Shown: positions 36,401-44,421 of the stretch, one piece after another
How the letters are laid out: every line of letters starts with the position of its first letter
How positions within the stretch are numbered: position 1 is the first letter of the stretch
Source of the DNA: Hirundichthys speculiger
Lineage: Eukaryota; Chordata; Actinopteri; Beloniformes; Exocoetidae
Direction: 5' to 3'
Length of the DNA: 64,000 bases
Assembly (NCBI GenBank): GCA_018398805.1
Contig: JAGFBZ010000732.1
Span: forward strand, 155,983 to 219,982
Made by a program: the position numbers and the translations under genes
Notes under the pieces: generated by a model
Databases searched by the model: none
Told to the model about the DNA's origin: nothing
What the model saw: only the letters and a program-made list of their open reading frames with translations

Positions 36401-38890
36401 GGCATGTTTAGGATGCTCCGGATCGGCGTCTACGACAGCATTCCTGCCAATATCTGGCAACTTCGCACAGCTATTGAAGAGGAGTGGACCAACAGTCCAC
36501 AGGCATCAATCAACAACCTGCTGATTGATGTCGCACTGCTTGAGGCAAACGGTGGTCGGACGCTAACTGGTTTTTGGATCCTCCCAGTACAGGAAAACTG
36601 CACATTTTAGAGTGGCCTTTTAATGCGGCCAGTCTGAGGCACACCTGTAGCACACCTGTGCAATGATCACGCTGCTTTTGTGTCCATAGAAGAAGTCTTG
36701 TGAACAATAAGACAAAAGTGTTGTGTTTGTATTCTTGTTCAGTGTGTATTTAAAAAAGGAATGACACGTATATTTAAATACAGGTTATATAGTTTGATAC
36801 CTGAAAAGCCTCAGGGATGTAGGTGAAGTATTATGGAGTGTTTTTGTTGTCACTAGATGAATCCAAAGAGACACCAAGAGATTTCCAGCGTTCCACTTTC
36901 ATTCACTCTGGTCTCGTACTATGTATGCTCGGTTTATTTAAAAAAAATACCTCTTGCAGCAGAGATAAACTCATTTTAAATTAAGTTTATCATTTTTCAA
37001 GCAGAAGTCTCCAAAACAGGCCTCGTTAGGAAGAATTTAATTCGTAACTGCATCAGCTCTGAAACTTAAAAAGCAGAGCAGAAACTCTCAGCCGCTCTCA
37101 GAATATAGAGTAGTTCTTATTTATAGAAAAACGCATCTTTCAAAAAAAAAAAGATAGGAAATGAATCATCAGTTGATGATTGTGTGAGCACAAATGTTTT
37201 ATTTTTTTATTTTTTTTTACAAAGCATTTGTCACAGTCTTCTCCTGGATGCTGTTCCATCATTGCTCTGCATGCACGGAGATGGAAAATTAAGTGCGAAT
37301 ATGCATTTTGTCAGAATGGGGTTTTTGCAACAGTATGGAGGGGGGGGGGGGGGGGGGTTGTGCTGCAACATGATATTTATACAAATGGAAACACGAGCGC
37401 AGGTAATTAATCTCCTTCACGCCCACAGTAATGAGAGTTTCTATCTGCAAACAAACACGATTCAGTGAGGCAATAAGTTGTTTCTGCCAGTAAACGAGCG
37501 GAGAAAAGGAAAATTAAAAAAACGAGGGCTCATAAACTCAGAGGGGGAAGCTCACTTCTGCTCATCAGCTCAGCAAACTGATTTAAAAATGGAGTCTACT
37601 CTGCGCCGTTCATATAAAATGCTTTTTAACCTTTTTTTCTTTTTAATACCTAAATTTTCAATCTAATGCCTCACCAAAAATAAGGGAAAACAAGTGTCCA
37701 GTAATATCAAAGTCACTTCATTCCATCTTTATTTGACCGGGAATGTACGTATGTTGTTTTCAATTTGCCGTTATTAATGTGACAATAATGAAGCCAAAAA
37801 AAAAAGAAAAGAAAATCATGTGGGTAATAGTTCCCGCCGACTAGGGGTGAGTATTGGCAAGAAACTCACTATACGATATGTATCCTGATACTTGGGTCAC
37901 AATACGATATTATCACGATATTGCGATATCGCAATATATTGCGATATTCTATTCAGTTAATATCAAAATTAAAAGTAGAGATGAAAAATCAAGTTGCTGT
38001 ATATGTTCATCAGATGATATTGATCATTCAGAGGACAAATTGAGTCAAAACTATTTGCTTCAAAACAACCTATTTATTGTTTATTATTAGTGTTTTTGCA
38101 CATTTAAGTAACCATTACAACATACTGAAAATCAATATTAGGAGCTGAAAAATCGATATTATATCGGGCAGCCGAAAATCGCGATATATTGCCAAATCAA
38201 TTTTTTTTTACCTCCGACTGCTTCCAGGTGCTGCTGCTCATCACGCCGTTGATGAACCGACCATCAGCGGTCGTACTGACCTCTAATAGACACAGACACG
38301 TCGGCAGTTTGCCAGTCTGGAGCCTTCAAGTGCGTAAACACAATGCCAAGAGGCAAAGACATGAGCAGTAGTCTTAGAGAAGCAACTGGCACATCAGTCT
38401 AAAAGGGGTTTTTAATCCATTTATGCTGGCAGGAAGCCTCTTCTGTCTAAAATGGACGCGGAAGCACAACTCGAGTTTGCAGGAGTCAATCCGGACAAAC
38501 CGCAAGACTTCTGGAACATTTTCTTCTGGCCTTGTTGCCCATGTTTGTCAAACAACAAACAGAGAATTTCAGCAGAAGCAGTTAATACCCGCTGTCTATT
38601 CTGCTTCATCAAAGTCCAATTTAAATGTTTTGACAGCTGTGTGCACAAGCAAATGCCCAAACGTAAGTCATGCAGGTTGTTTTTTTTTTTTCTCTTTCCT
38701 AACCAATTATATGCATTTGCAGGAGAAGCGCATCGCGTCGCTGGACGCCGCCAACGCCCGTCTGATGAGCGCCCTCGCCCAGCTGAAGGAGCGCTACAGC
38801 ATGCAGACCCGCAACGGCATCTCCCCCACCAACCCGACCAAACTGCAGATTACTGAAAACGGGGAGTTTCGGAACAGCAGCAACTGCTAG
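8930..38890 (+). CDS. dab2ip: dab2ip, 3' ten coding exons (RasGAP, SynGAP family); spans introns
   Basis: DAB2IP is a cytoplasmic and membrane-associated Ras GTPase-activating scaffold of the SynGAP/RASAL2/DAB2IP family. It stimulates GTP hydrolysis by Ras and binds signalling partners. Ten exons join in phase with AG/GT borders and give about 802 residues. In order they encode most of the RasGAP domain (arginine finger in [11 protein letters not shown], then [15 protein letters not shown]), a long low-complexity Ser/Pro/Gly region ([43 protein letters not shown]), a coiled coil and the family tail ending [11 protein letters not shown]. The NSSNC tail and the [11 protein letters not shown] and SLSMVDLQD segments fit DAB2IP better than RASAL2 or SYNGAP1. 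N-terminal PH, C2 and early RasGAP exons are absent and presumably upstream. I cannot tell paralogue a from b. All exons lack stops and frameshifts, so the gene appears functional. Confidence 0.95.
9075..10279 (+). other. dab2ip: dab2ip intron, first part
   Basis: No recognised genes or element ends between exon A and the mariner-like copy at 10280. A TA microsatellite lies at 10264-10279. Confidence 0.5.
10280..10964. mobile_element. Mariner-like composite MITE, copy 1
   Basis: Ends cagtggtacctctactta and gtaagtagaggtaccactg, flanked by TA (10278-10279, 10965-10966). At about 10480-10660 it contains a CCTCCGCC-type element (agacctccaccaagcgcaac ... ctttggcggaggt). The second copy at 12862-13529 is in the opposite orientation and carries the same insertion at the same place, so the composite itself has been mobile. 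Confidence 0.85.
10967..12050 (+). other. dab2ip: dab2ip intron, nothing recognised
   Basis: About 1.1 kb before exon B with no recognised repeat ends. Open frames here have no supporting family features. Confidence 0.45.
12051..12195 (+). CDS. dab2ip: dab2ip exon B: Ras[23 protein letters not shown]
   Basis: Acceptor ttttttccag ends at 12050 and the donor is gtgaat at 12196. The exon is 145 nt, not a multiple of three, so skipping it would shift the frame. It encodes [20 protein letters not shown] and then a segment ending [13 protein letters not shown], a strongly conserved SynGAP-family stretch of the RasGAP helical domain. The final two bases tg join with t of the next exon to give Cys. 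It is flanked by two inverted copies of one mariner-like element (10280-10964 and 12862-13529). Confidence 0.95.
12217..12380 (-). repeat. LINE 3' tail, minus strand
   Basis: Reverse complement of ttcaagattcaggatgactt plus tattcgtcattgagcc, i.e. an AATAAAGTCATCC-type 3' end followed by a TTGAAT-like tail. Only the tail is present. Confidence 0.4.
12476..13741 (+). mobile_element. CCTCCGCC-type element hosting mariner-like copy 2
   Basis: Starts tacctccgccaaggaggtta and ends tggaggtctgcgctctcc...tttctagtt near 13741. It is split by the mariner-like element 12862-13529, which itself contains a shortened copy of the same repeat (about 13181-13350): a three-level nest. It ends about 57 bp before exon C. 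The family is non-coding; I do not assign a superfamily. Confidence 0.65.
12862..13529. mobile_element. Mariner-like composite MITE, copy 2 (inverted)
   Basis: Starts cagtggtgcctctacttacg and ends gtaagtagaggtaccactg, with TA at 12860-12861 and 13530-13531. Its reverse complement aligns with copy 1 (e.g. gaaattaattggttctg next to the end). Confidence 0.85.
13798..14046 (+). CDS. dab2ip: dab2ip exon C: RasGAP FLR motif exon, with PPPD insertion
   Basis: Acceptor cttctcaacag ends at 13797 and donor gtgagt begins at 14047. It encodes [47 protein letters not shown] and [18 protein letters not shown]. The FLR motif supports arginine-finger positioning and Ras binding in RasGAPs. The segment [16 protein letters not shown] carries four residues (PPPD) more than the mammalian [11 protein letters not shown] form I know. 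The 249-nt exon is in frame with both neighbours. Confidence 0.95.
14144..14345 (+). CDS. dab2ip: dab2ip exon D: C-terminal part of RasGAP domain
   Basis: Acceptor cgctgtcag ends at 14143 and donor gtaccg begins at 14346; the intron before it is only 97 bp. The exon encodes [33 protein letters not shown] and [20 protein letters not shown], ending SQMDQ on a codon boundary. This is the end of the RasGAP domain, matching the family closely in sequence and length. Confidence 0.95.
14453..14880. mobile_element. hAT-type MITE (TAGGGCTGTAGCGATAC family)
   Basis: Left end tagggctgtagcgata, right end aaatcgctcagctcta. 8-bp TSDs attatatg (14445-14452) and atgatatg (14881-14888) differ at one base. 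Rich in cgata motifs. A longer relative with a Tigger-like insertion is at about 20822-21735. Confidence 0.75.
15513..15700 (+). CDS. dab2ip: dab2ip exon E: post-GAP linker
   Basis: Acceptor tcttcccag ends at 15512 and donor gtaaga begins at 15701. It encodes [20 protein letters not shown], a Ser/Pro-rich stretch, and [17 protein letters not shown]. The KLGPLPRIL and SAGLQKMV segments are conserved linkers between GAP domain and tail in DAB2IP. The 188 nt end with two bases of the Gly codon completed by the next exon. Confidence 0.93.
16047..16066. repeat. C20 homopolymer
   Basis: Twenty consecutive cytosines. Similar G or C runs occur at 20460-20492 (33 G), 25723-25739, 34928-34947, 37340-37357 and 45851-45867. 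Confidence 0.9.
16352..17226. mobile_element. hAT element with BED-finger remnant, copy 1
   Basis: Left end tagcggtgcacgataatta, right end gttatcgtgcatccaca; related to the copy at 33430-34530. From 16804 it reads [20 protein letters not shown] then CDKCSK, and in a shifted frame [11 protein letters not shown]: the C-x2-C...H-x-H order of a BED zinc finger from the transposase N-terminus. Stops follow. The TSD could not be confirmed for this copy. Confidence 0.7.
17230..18548 (+). other. dab2ip: dab2ip intron, nothing recognised
   Basis: About 1.3 kb free of recognised transposon ends. It could hold conserved non-coding sequence, which only comparison with other fish could show. Confidence 0.4.
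18557..19221 (+). mobile_element. hAT (Charlie-like) element with transposase N-terminal remnant
   Basis: Ends cacatgtgtcaaacac and gagtctgacaccgctg, with perfect 8-bp TSD ATCTAAAA (18549-18556, 19222-19229). From about 18816 it reads [16 protein letters not shown] then a stop, then [10 protein letters not shown] and [12 protein letters not shown], like the BED-finger start of Charlie/GTF2IRD2-type hAT transposases. Most of the enzyme is deleted. Confidence 0.85.
19412..20294 (+). CDS. dab2ip: dab2ip exon F: large Ser/Pro/Gly-rich exon
   Basis: The acceptor follows a polypyrimidine run (tttttttttcag, ends 19411) and the donor is gtacga at 20295. The exon is 883 nt and GC-rich, in contrast to the AT-rich introns. 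It encodes [64 protein letters not shown], a run of eight glycines, [33 protein letters not shown] and [15 protein letters not shown]. Many SP, TP and RxxS sites suggest phosphorylation and SH3 or 14-3-3 docking, as known for DAB2IP. The proline run is only PPP here, whereas mammalian DAB2IP has about ten. Confidence 0.95.
20460..20492. repeat. G33 homopolymer, 165 bp past exon F donor
   Basis: Thirty-three consecutive guanines on the transcribed strand of dab2ip, in the intron after the large exon. It is prone to length change and assembly error. Confidence 0.9.
20822..21735. mobile_element. hAT-type element with nested Tigger-like element
   Basis: Shares ctgtagcgatacactaatct and the internal part with the MITE at 14453 (e.g. 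tgacatcttgtgagtgttcc). It is split at 20926-21408 by a Tigger-like element. Outer TSDs are not clear. Confidence 0.7.
20926..21408. mobile_element. Tigger-like MITE
   Basis: Ends cagtgaatccttattttt and aaagggatcactg, flanked by TA (20924-20925, 21409-21410). Non-coding derivative of the family at 7934. Interior segments (agtagcgaggcactgcagcg, attacccataaggccacacc) are found again, inverted, at 62046-62437. Confidence 0.8.
22957..23133 (+). pseudogene. THAP-like zinc-finger exon remnant, left arm
   Basis: Opens MVKYCCWG. After a frame change it reads [14 protein letters not shown], then back in the first frame FIPFSKPK and [20 protein letters not shown], ending YSK before donor gtaagt at 23134. 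The start CCxxxxC, the central FxPFPKPK and the closing CSK are typical of THAP DNA-binding domains as found at the N-terminus of P-element and Kolobok-like transposases and some host proteins. Two frame shifts make it non-functional. Confidence 0.6.
23574..23763 (-). pseudogene. THAP-like exon remnant, right arm
   Basis: Mirror copy of the left-arm exon, with start codon complement at 23761-23763 and the donor at its other end (cttacctt at 23571). It has independent small changes. Two further mirror copies are at about 31060-31147 (+, partial) and 31563-31760 (-). Confidence 0.55.
24437..24467 (+). repeat. GT microsatellite abutting exon G acceptor
   Basis: A gtgt run interrupted once, ending 13 bp before the acceptor AG at 24480. 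It occupies the polypyrimidine-tract position, so it may modulate splicing of exon G. Confidence 0.8.
24481..24618 (+). CDS. dab2ip: dab2ip exon [14 protein letters not shown] exon
   Basis: Acceptor attctaccag ends at 24480, just after a GT microsatellite, and donor gtaacc begins at 24619. The 138 nt (46 codons) encode [20 protein letters not shown] and end REDLTQVEK. The [15 protein letters not shown] segment is a hallmark of DAB2IP/RASAL2 tails just before the coiled coil. Confidence 0.95.
24619..26250 (+). other. dab2ip: dab2ip intron; purine-rich and GT simple repeats
   Basis: GAGAGG repeats near 24866-24906, a GT run at 25516-25538 and a C run at 25723-25739. No gene or element end was recognised. 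Confidence 0.45.
26259..27408. mobile_element. hAT element (AGAGCTGGGCAACGATTAA family)
   Basis: Ends tagagctgggcaacgatt and taacttgcccagccctg, with perfect 8-bp TSD ATTTTTAG (26251-26258, 27409-27416). Subterminal aatcgcgattaatcg repeats. No intact transposase. Confidence 0.85.
27417..28813 (+). other. dab2ip: dab2ip intron, nothing recognised
   Basis: About 1.4 kb without recognisable genes or element ends; open frames show no family features. Confidence 0.4.
28817..29848. mobile_element. Harbinger-like element with nested hAT MITE
   Basis: Long inverted ends, gggtgaattccaattcctcc (28817) and ggaattggaattcaccc (ends 29848), with repeated aaccctcaatctca motifs. Flanked by TTT on both sides, a possible 3-bp TSD as in PIF/Harbinger. 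It is interrupted by the hAT MITE 29261-29699. Confidence 0.65.
29261..29699. mobile_element. hAT MITE (CAGCGTTGCC family)
   Basis: Ends cagcgttgccgggtgag and cacctggcaacgctg; perfect 8-bp TSD GGACTGAA (29253-29260, 29700-29707). The motif aattatcgta recurs inside. Confidence 0.88.
30006..30179. mobile_element. Short hAT MITE (CAGGGGCGCCG family)
   Basis: Ends ctggggcgccgaaaa and ctagcggcgcccctg; perfect 8-bp TSD GCTTTACG (29998-30005, 30180-30187). 174 bp, rich in ggggccc blocks. Confidence 0.88.
30523..31036. mobile_element. Tigger-like MITE
   Basis: Ends cagtaatctctaacact and gtgtgagggattactg, flanked by TA (30521-30522, 31037-31038). It is related by design to the elements at 7934 and 20926 but differs in the interior. 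Confidence 0.75.
31039..31903. mobile_element. Fold-back THAP element, second (truncated) copy
   Basis: The right arm (about 31480-31903) ends ggcgcttaccgaaaggt, like the copy at 22818-23902. The left arm lacks its outer part and starts near 31041, directly after the Tigger-like MITE. THAP-like remnants are in both arms (minus strand near 31563-31760, plus strand near 31060-31147). Confidence 0.65.
31906..32680 (+). other. dab2ip: dab2ip intron before exon H
   Basis: No element ends were recognised; an ATG microsatellite (gatgatgatgatgatgatga) lies at 32621-32640. Confidence 0.45.
32681..32883 (+). CDS. dab2ip: dab2ip exon H: coiled-coil exon
   Basis: Acceptor ctttgttcag ends at 32680 and donor gtaggg begins at 32884. 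The exon encodes [60 protein letters not shown] and QMKSIISR. The heptad-like charged repeats form the C-terminal coiled coil used for oligomerisation in the family. The 8.1-kb intron before it is full of transposons. Confidence 0.95.
32962..33049 (+). CDS. dab2ip: dab2ip exon I: coiled-coil continuation
   Basis: An 88-nt exon after a 78-bp intron; acceptor gacatttccag ends at 32961 and donor gtcagt begins at 33050. It encodes [20 protein letters not shown] and SKQKIIDAQ, highly conserved in DAB2IP and RASAL2. Confidence 0.95.
33430..34530. mobile_element. hAT element with BED-finger remnant, copy 2
   Basis: Ends taagggtccacgataact and agttatcgtgcatcccta; perfect 8-bp TSD GTTAAAAA (33422-33429, 34531-34538). 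Near 33873 it keeps [18 protein letters not shown], the start of a BED finger, then decays. Same family as 16352-17226. Confidence 0.88.
35155..36672 (+). mobile_element. Tc1/mariner-like element with decayed transposase, split by hAT
   Basis: Long imperfect inverted ends: ttgcacaggtgtgcat with ggccacgataaaatgtgcag on the left, and ctgcacattttagagtggcc with gcacacctgtgcaatgat on the right. Coding remnants include [43 protein letters not shown], the catalytic block [14 protein letters not shown] and, after the insertion, [20 protein letters not shown]. Several stops and shifts. A hAT element interrupts it at 35953-36340. Confidence 0.82.
35953..36340 (+). mobile_element. hAT element with ZBED-type N-terminus, nested in Tc1-like element
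   Basis: Ends tagtgctagacagtatacc and ggtcataccgcccagcacta; TSDs CTATACAC (35945-35952) and CTGTACAC (36341-36348) differ once. From 36173 an open frame reads [20 protein letters not shown] then [20 protein letters not shown], like the start of hAT-Ac/ZBED1-type transposases up to the first part of the BED finger. The rest is deleted, leaving an internal-deletion derivative. Confidence 0.8.
36673..37833 (+). other. dab2ip: dab2ip intron, nothing recognised
   Basis: Contains a run of 18 G at 37340-37357. No genes or element ends were recognised. Confidence 0.4.
37842..38210. mobile_element. hAT-type MITE (TAGGGGTGAGTATTGGCAAG family)
   Basis: Starts taggggtgagtattggcaag and ends in T9 plus a. 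8-bp TSDs ccgccgac (37834-37841) and cctccgac (38211-38218) differ once. It is the empty-site relative of 22617-24089. Confidence 0.8.
38723..38890 (+). CDS. dab2ip: dab2ip terminal exon J with stop codon
   Basis: Acceptor tatatgcatttgcag ends at 38722. The exon encodes [40 protein letters not shown] and [15 protein letters not shown], followed by TAG at 38888-38890. The C-terminus matches DAB2IP (NSSNC) rather than RASAL2. It follows a 5.7-kb intron. Confidence 0.96.
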   Translation, partial: EKRIASLDAANARLMSALAQLKERYSMQTRNGISPTNPTKLQITENGEFRNSSNC

Positions 38891-41800
38891 ACGGGGGACG
38901 GTCCGTCTGCCCCGAGTGAGTCCCGAGTGCCTGAGAGTGTACAGTCAGCCGACGACAGGACGTCTCCTTGCATGCGTCGGTGCATGCCTGTTCGAAAGCT
39001 GCGAGGATGTGCGTGTGTTTTGAGAGCAGACAATACTTTTGGAAGACGGTTTGGAGACGGCGTAGCAGCGAGGGCAACGCCTCAACGGGCCAAACGGAGG
39101 AGGTGCGACTTCAGCGTAATGGACAGATCACCAGACGGCCTTCTTCACGAGGGTGACGGCCAGAGGAGGCGGGGCAGAGCTTGTACATATAAACACTTTG
39201 CCGGTGGACGTATGCAGTTTGCCGGGACAATTTAAGCCCCTCCCCCCCCTCCTACCACGCCTGGGACGAACCACTATTTAACCACTCACCGCGCCCCAGC
39301 AACCCCCCTCTTCCTCTTGACGGCCATGTTGGCCCCCACTCGACTCCGACGTCGGGGATTTTCACTCAAGAGGAATCACTTTACGATGCTTTATTTTAAA
39401 GTCGTTGTTGAAAAAGAACCAAATATGAGCTAGAAAAAAATATTTTCAGTCCAAAATACTTTCCCCTTCTGACTCGCGGGTGTGTTCCTGAGCGTCCCGA
39501 TGACTCCGCCCCCTTCCCCCCTCGTAGTGCACTTTGTGAAAAGCTATTGTTGGTACATAAAACGCCTTAACTAAGGAACACACCTCAACTTTACCCCCCC
39601 TCCCCATTTCTGCAAAAAAGGCACAACTTATACTGTGGATTTGTATAGAATAGAAAACTAATTTGCAAACACATAAAATCTACTACAAACGGAAAAGTAA
39701 ATTAATTATATGTGATACTATATTATTGAAATTTAATATAGATGTATGCAGATTTTTTTTTTCTTCTATAGAGTATACACACACATATACCTATATTTGA
39801 TAAACTCAAATATAAATTCAGCCCTTTATTTAGAAGTGAGAATTACTTTTATTTTTCTTCTCTTATGATGACAGACTGTAGTGTGCAGCTTTCTCTAGAG
39901 CCCCGGGGAGGGAGGCCACGCCGAGCAGTGATCAGCTCTTAAACTGCCCTTCAGAATCTTTATTATCTGCCCTTCATGTAATATATATACACAATATTCA
40001 AAAAGTTCCCACATAGTTTGCTTTCGTGCTCTTCAGTCAAAGATCAAGATTCACTGCAGATGCGTGGTCTTCCTTCTCTAGTTGCAAGGAAGCTAAAATA
40101 AATAAATAAATGTGTACAAACTCAGGCCGTGTGTCCACTATATCAGAGCGGTTTCGAGCGCAGACTCCTCCTCTTTCACCGGCGTAAACATCCGGTGGAT
40201 TTAAGCTCTGCTGCTTTGTTGTGATCCACGACTGTAAAACCACACGTTCGAGGTGGCGAGGGTTCACTAAAACCTCCGCCACCGTCAGCTTCTCCCCCGT
40301 AGTCTCTAATGTGAAACAGAAGTTTCGTCGTACTCCGCTCCGACGCCATCTTTAGGCCGCGATGGAGAGATCCTGGGTAGCACCCTGCCACTGAACACAT
40401 AAATCTGGGCCGAGCTCAACTTCGTGACGCGCCGCCTCACTTTTCCGTGGAAAATTGACCGGTATCCGCGCGGCGCGGGCGTATAGTGGACACCGGCCGT
40501 CAAACTATACACTGGACTGGCGAGCCATTGCTGAAATGGTCTCCCACGCTCTCATCTTCTTTCAAACTGCTTTACGCGTCCATGGCTATGAAGTACGCTG
40601 CCTCCAAACTGTGACTCCATCGATTCTTTTTCGCATCATCTTCCCCTCCTTTTTTTCTACCCTTCCTCAACCCTCCTTCTTCTAAATGTGAAGATGCTAA
40701 CTCACAGTTGGTCTTAAACGTTGGGTTTGGTCCTTCTAATGTCTCCTTTTGGTGTTTTTTTTTTTGCTCATCACCATCTCTGCATCCATTTTTTTTTATT
40801 ATTTTGTGTATTTTTGTGCATTTTTCTTACCTGCAACAGCAGAACTACATGAGGTGTGACCCTCCGCGTGCTTCGTCGTCGCTTGAGAGCCCGTGGCAGC
40901 ATCCGTATCACCGTTTTTTTCTTTTCTTCGGTCACCGGTGGGACAGCGACGACACGAGTGGCTGCCTGCTAAAATGATGAGTGTAAATGATAACTGAGCG
41001 CATCGTGAGGCGGAAGAGCCTGGGAAAGTGTAAATATAATGCTCACACTATTTTTACCTAATATTAACAGAGCTTTTTGTAAATGTATCTCGTGCTCAAA
41101 CTCTGCTGTATCATTATGGATATTGTAAATATGAAATAGCCCAGTCAATCATCTGTCCTCATTGGGTGGAATTATACATTTCATTTAACCTTTCAGTGTT
41201 CTTTTTGTTAAAGCTATTGTTTTATTTTATTTTTTTTAATTTTTGTATTTAGTGTTTTATCACTCGCCAAAAAAAAGAGAAAAGAACTGATTAAATAGGA
41301 GTTTGACTGTTGGCCCACTGGTTTCAGGCCACGCTGAGTTCAGTCTCAATGAGAACCACAAGCACAATCCTGTATTTCTCTTAAGTCTAGCTCTATGCAC
41401 TTTTACGTTCAGTTAATGGTCTATATAATTAGCTCTTAAAAAAAAAACAAAGGAAAAAAAAAGCGTCAAAGTTCAACATTGACAAAAGGGATTTTTGGTA
41501 TCGCTTATTCATAAAATGTAATATTAGATGAAGAGAGCGTTGTGCTTTTTCCTATTTGAACAGGAAAACAAAAAATAGAGAAAAAAAAATGCTTTGGGCC
41601 AATACGTGAAGGATATTTTTGTTCATCTTGCCAAGCATCCCGCCCTATAACTAATGTATGATTATAAAGGGTTAATGCAAGACTATGTCACTTTTGCAGA
41701 ATAACAAACTCTTGGTTTTACATTAATTAGTTAGGAATGTGTACCAATGTGTTTAGCTAAACCTAACATCTGGCCAACATTTTATTTCTATTTATATATA

Positions 41801-43110
41801 TAATATTTTTTTCATTAATATTTTAAAATTTTGTTTGACTCTCCAGTTTTCTTTTCGATTCAGCACCGCAGCTAAGTGTTTAACTACTGTATAAGTAGTT
41901 GATAAATTCAGGTGCTAAAACTGTTTTCTTAAAAATATGAATTGATCAGATCAATAGAACTGAAATCTGTAATACTTCATTTGTACCTGAGGGGTACAAA
42001 TATTTTAACTTGTTAGCATGTAGCTAAACATGTTAGCGTGTAGCTAAAAACGTTAGCATTCTAGCTAAATGTGAAGATACTTTTCAGCTGAGTAAATATT
42101 AACTTATCTACATTGTGCATATATTTAGCACTAATGCAAGTGCTGTGAAACCTCACTGAAAACACATTATTACACGTTGAATTTTGAACATCTTCCGTTT
42201 GTTCCAGTAGCATCTTAGCTAAACTCTGAAAAGTCGTTCAGTGTCTTTGCTAACAAAATATTTTTTTTCCCTGCATGTAGCTCTATACTTAAGTAAGTTA
42301 ACATTTTCATGGACTTCAATAAACACATGATTCTTCCTCATTTAATTTATGACTCCTGTTAGCTCTGCTACGAAGGTTGATAAGGTAGCAACCAGCAGTA
42401 ACGGTGATTACATTCACTGATTTTTTTTTCAATGTCTCTCAGCATTTTAGCTAAATAGTAACTGACAGTTAAGCTAAGTACAAGGAAACCCGTTACTGCT
42501 AGCACCCATCCTCGCTAAAAAGTTCAAAATTGTGATGATTTCATAACAGACTGAGAGAAGATAAAAGCTGAAGCCAAGAATGTTTCTTAGCTACAAGGCG
42601 TGACATGTAACCCGTACTAACCCATGCATTTTGGCTAACATCTAGATTGCAGTTAAGCAAAGTAAATGTTAAACAGCTCTGGCCATGTAGCTCGGTACTT
42701 AGCTTCGGTGATTGTTCTGCAAAAGTAACACAGTCTCACTTTAAACTTTCAACTAGCAAAAAAACTGTCATCATGTCCATCAGTTCATTTATGTCCACCC
42801 ATGACTCAGTTCTGAAGTTTATGAATCAGAAAAAAATGGAAACTCATTCTTGACACTGTTCTACCAGTCTGGCAAAGAATTAATCAAAATATAAAGCTAT
42901 AATTAAAGTAAAAGATGTTGTATGTTTTCTATTACCTTTTAGAAAGTACTTTTGTAAGTATGTTGAAAGTATAAAGTATTTGCTGGATTCTGCTTCCTTT
43001 GACAGTGAAAAAACAATAATGTACAGAAGAATTTGTGTTGACAAAATGTGGCTGTGCAATTTATGTACATTTGCAACTAGACCTATTAAAGTTTTATTTA
43101 GCTATTTTAA
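38891..43110 (+). other. dab2ip: Probable dab2ip 3' UTR and proximal downstream sequence
   Basis: About 4 kb after the stop codon is largely free of transposons, in contrast to its surroundings, and is AT-rich with scattered T-runs, as expected of a long vertebrate 3' UTR. Candidate polyadenylation signals are AATAAA at 42318 and ATTAAA at 43085. The exact end cannot be fixed from sequence. Around 42000-42640 the motif TTAGCNTGTAGCTAAA recurs loosely, probably simple decay-prone repeat. The open frames here (e.g. near 38927 and 40037) show no recognisable protein. Confidence 0.5.
42318..42323 (+). promoter_or_regulatory. Candidate polyadenylation signal AATAAA
   Basis: AATAAA in the context cttcAATAAAcacatg, about 3.4 kb past the dab2ip stop and on the gene strand. 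An alternative ATTAAA lies at 43085-43090. Neither is proven. Confidence 0.3.
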
Positions 43111-43449
43111 AATCTTTTCCTTGTGTGTCTTTGTCTTGTTCCCATGTTCACAGAGGTCGTTGTAACTCTTTGGACGTAAGAAATGCGTTTTTTTCCAAAT
43201 CAGACCACACACGTAGTTGGTTTCAAATGTGGTTCCAGTCGGGCGCGTCTCAAAGTGAACGCCCGTGGAACCGGTGGGGGACTCCTTCGTTAGTTCGTCT
43301 GAGCTATCCGTTACCTCACAGCCAACCTGACTGGACCATAAACCAGCGGTGGACTGAGGATTTTTCTAAATGAGGGGCCACATTTCTCACAGAGAGGCCA
43401 AGTATTTGTCCAGTGTCCTCACACACAGTTTTGTTTTTTCAGTTATAAA

Positions 43450-43731
43450 CAGGGCTTGACGCTAACTTTTTGGCTCACCAGCCACTGTGGCTAGTGTTTT
43501 TCCTCAGTCATTAGCCATTTAGTCTTTATGCTAGCCACAGTTTTGCTGTCAGTTTTTTTCTTCTTCACAATATTCTTGCATTTACGTTTTAAATTTGTCA
43601 TATCAGATTAGATTTGTCATATCAAAGAATAAGTTACCAGCCAAAGTTGCTTGCGAGACAGAAATTGTTACTAGCCACAGCCAAATTTTACCAGCATTTG
43701 GCCGGTTGGCCGGTGTCAGTGTCAAGCCCTG
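43450..43731. mobile_element. hAT MITE (CAGGGCTTGACGC family)
   Basis: Ends cagggcttgacgctaact and cagtgtcaagccctg; perfect 8-bp TSD GTTATAAA (43442-43449, 43732-43739). It lies just downstream of the putative dab2ip 3' end. Confidence 0.88.
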
Positions 43732-43954
43732 GTTATAAATGACAATTATTTTAGTCCACACAACACTGACTGCCATTAGTTGGTTTTCTGTATAATGTTA
43801 TCAAAACTAGGGCTGCACAATATATCGAAAATCTATTGTCATCACATTATCGACATGCACGATGTCAGTGTCCTAAAAACAAAGAAAATATTGCAACAAA
43901 TGGTGGCCGGTGATTTTTCCAGATGCCATGCAGTTATTCTCTAAATGTCAATAA

Positions 43955-44413
43955 CAGTGGTTCTCAAACTTTTAATACTGTGTACCACCTGAGAAACTGT
44001 TCAGCTCTCTGAGTACCACCATGATGACCAATTTTAAAATATAGTCATATATGCCTTCTCAATTAGCTTTAAACACAGAGATGTTTATTCCTTATTGTGG
44101 TTATTTATTGTTGCCTGAATTGTTACTTTACTGAATCAGACATTTACAACTCTGTCGAACTATTCTCACATACTTATACTCTCATAAAGAGCTAAATAAA
44201 CACACTCAAAAGTTGTTACATCTGCACTGCAACTGAGTATGTAACAAATATGTTTTATAAGACAATTTAAATTATCTCAAGCTACACATTTAGTTTGAAA
44301 CGTATTTATAATGTATTGTATGTTTCCAATTTTTTTAAAGTGAAAATGTGGAAAGTCAGGACGTTCCCCCGCGTACCACTGGTGGTACGGGTACCACAGT
44401 TTGCACACCACTG
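43955..44413. mobile_element. hAT MITE (CAGTGGTTCTCAAAC family), intact 459-bp copy
   Basis: Ends cagtggttctcaaacttt and cagtttgcacaccactg, with subterminal gtaccacc blocks. Perfect 8-bp TSD GTCAATAA (43947-43954, 44414-44421). It serves as the empty reference for the 14.1-kb relative at 48579. Confidence 0.9.
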
Positions 44414-44421
44414 GTCAATAA

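Noticed and set aside
38927..39235. Open frame just after the dab2ip stop
   Set aside because: No family features; lies in the probable 3' UTR.
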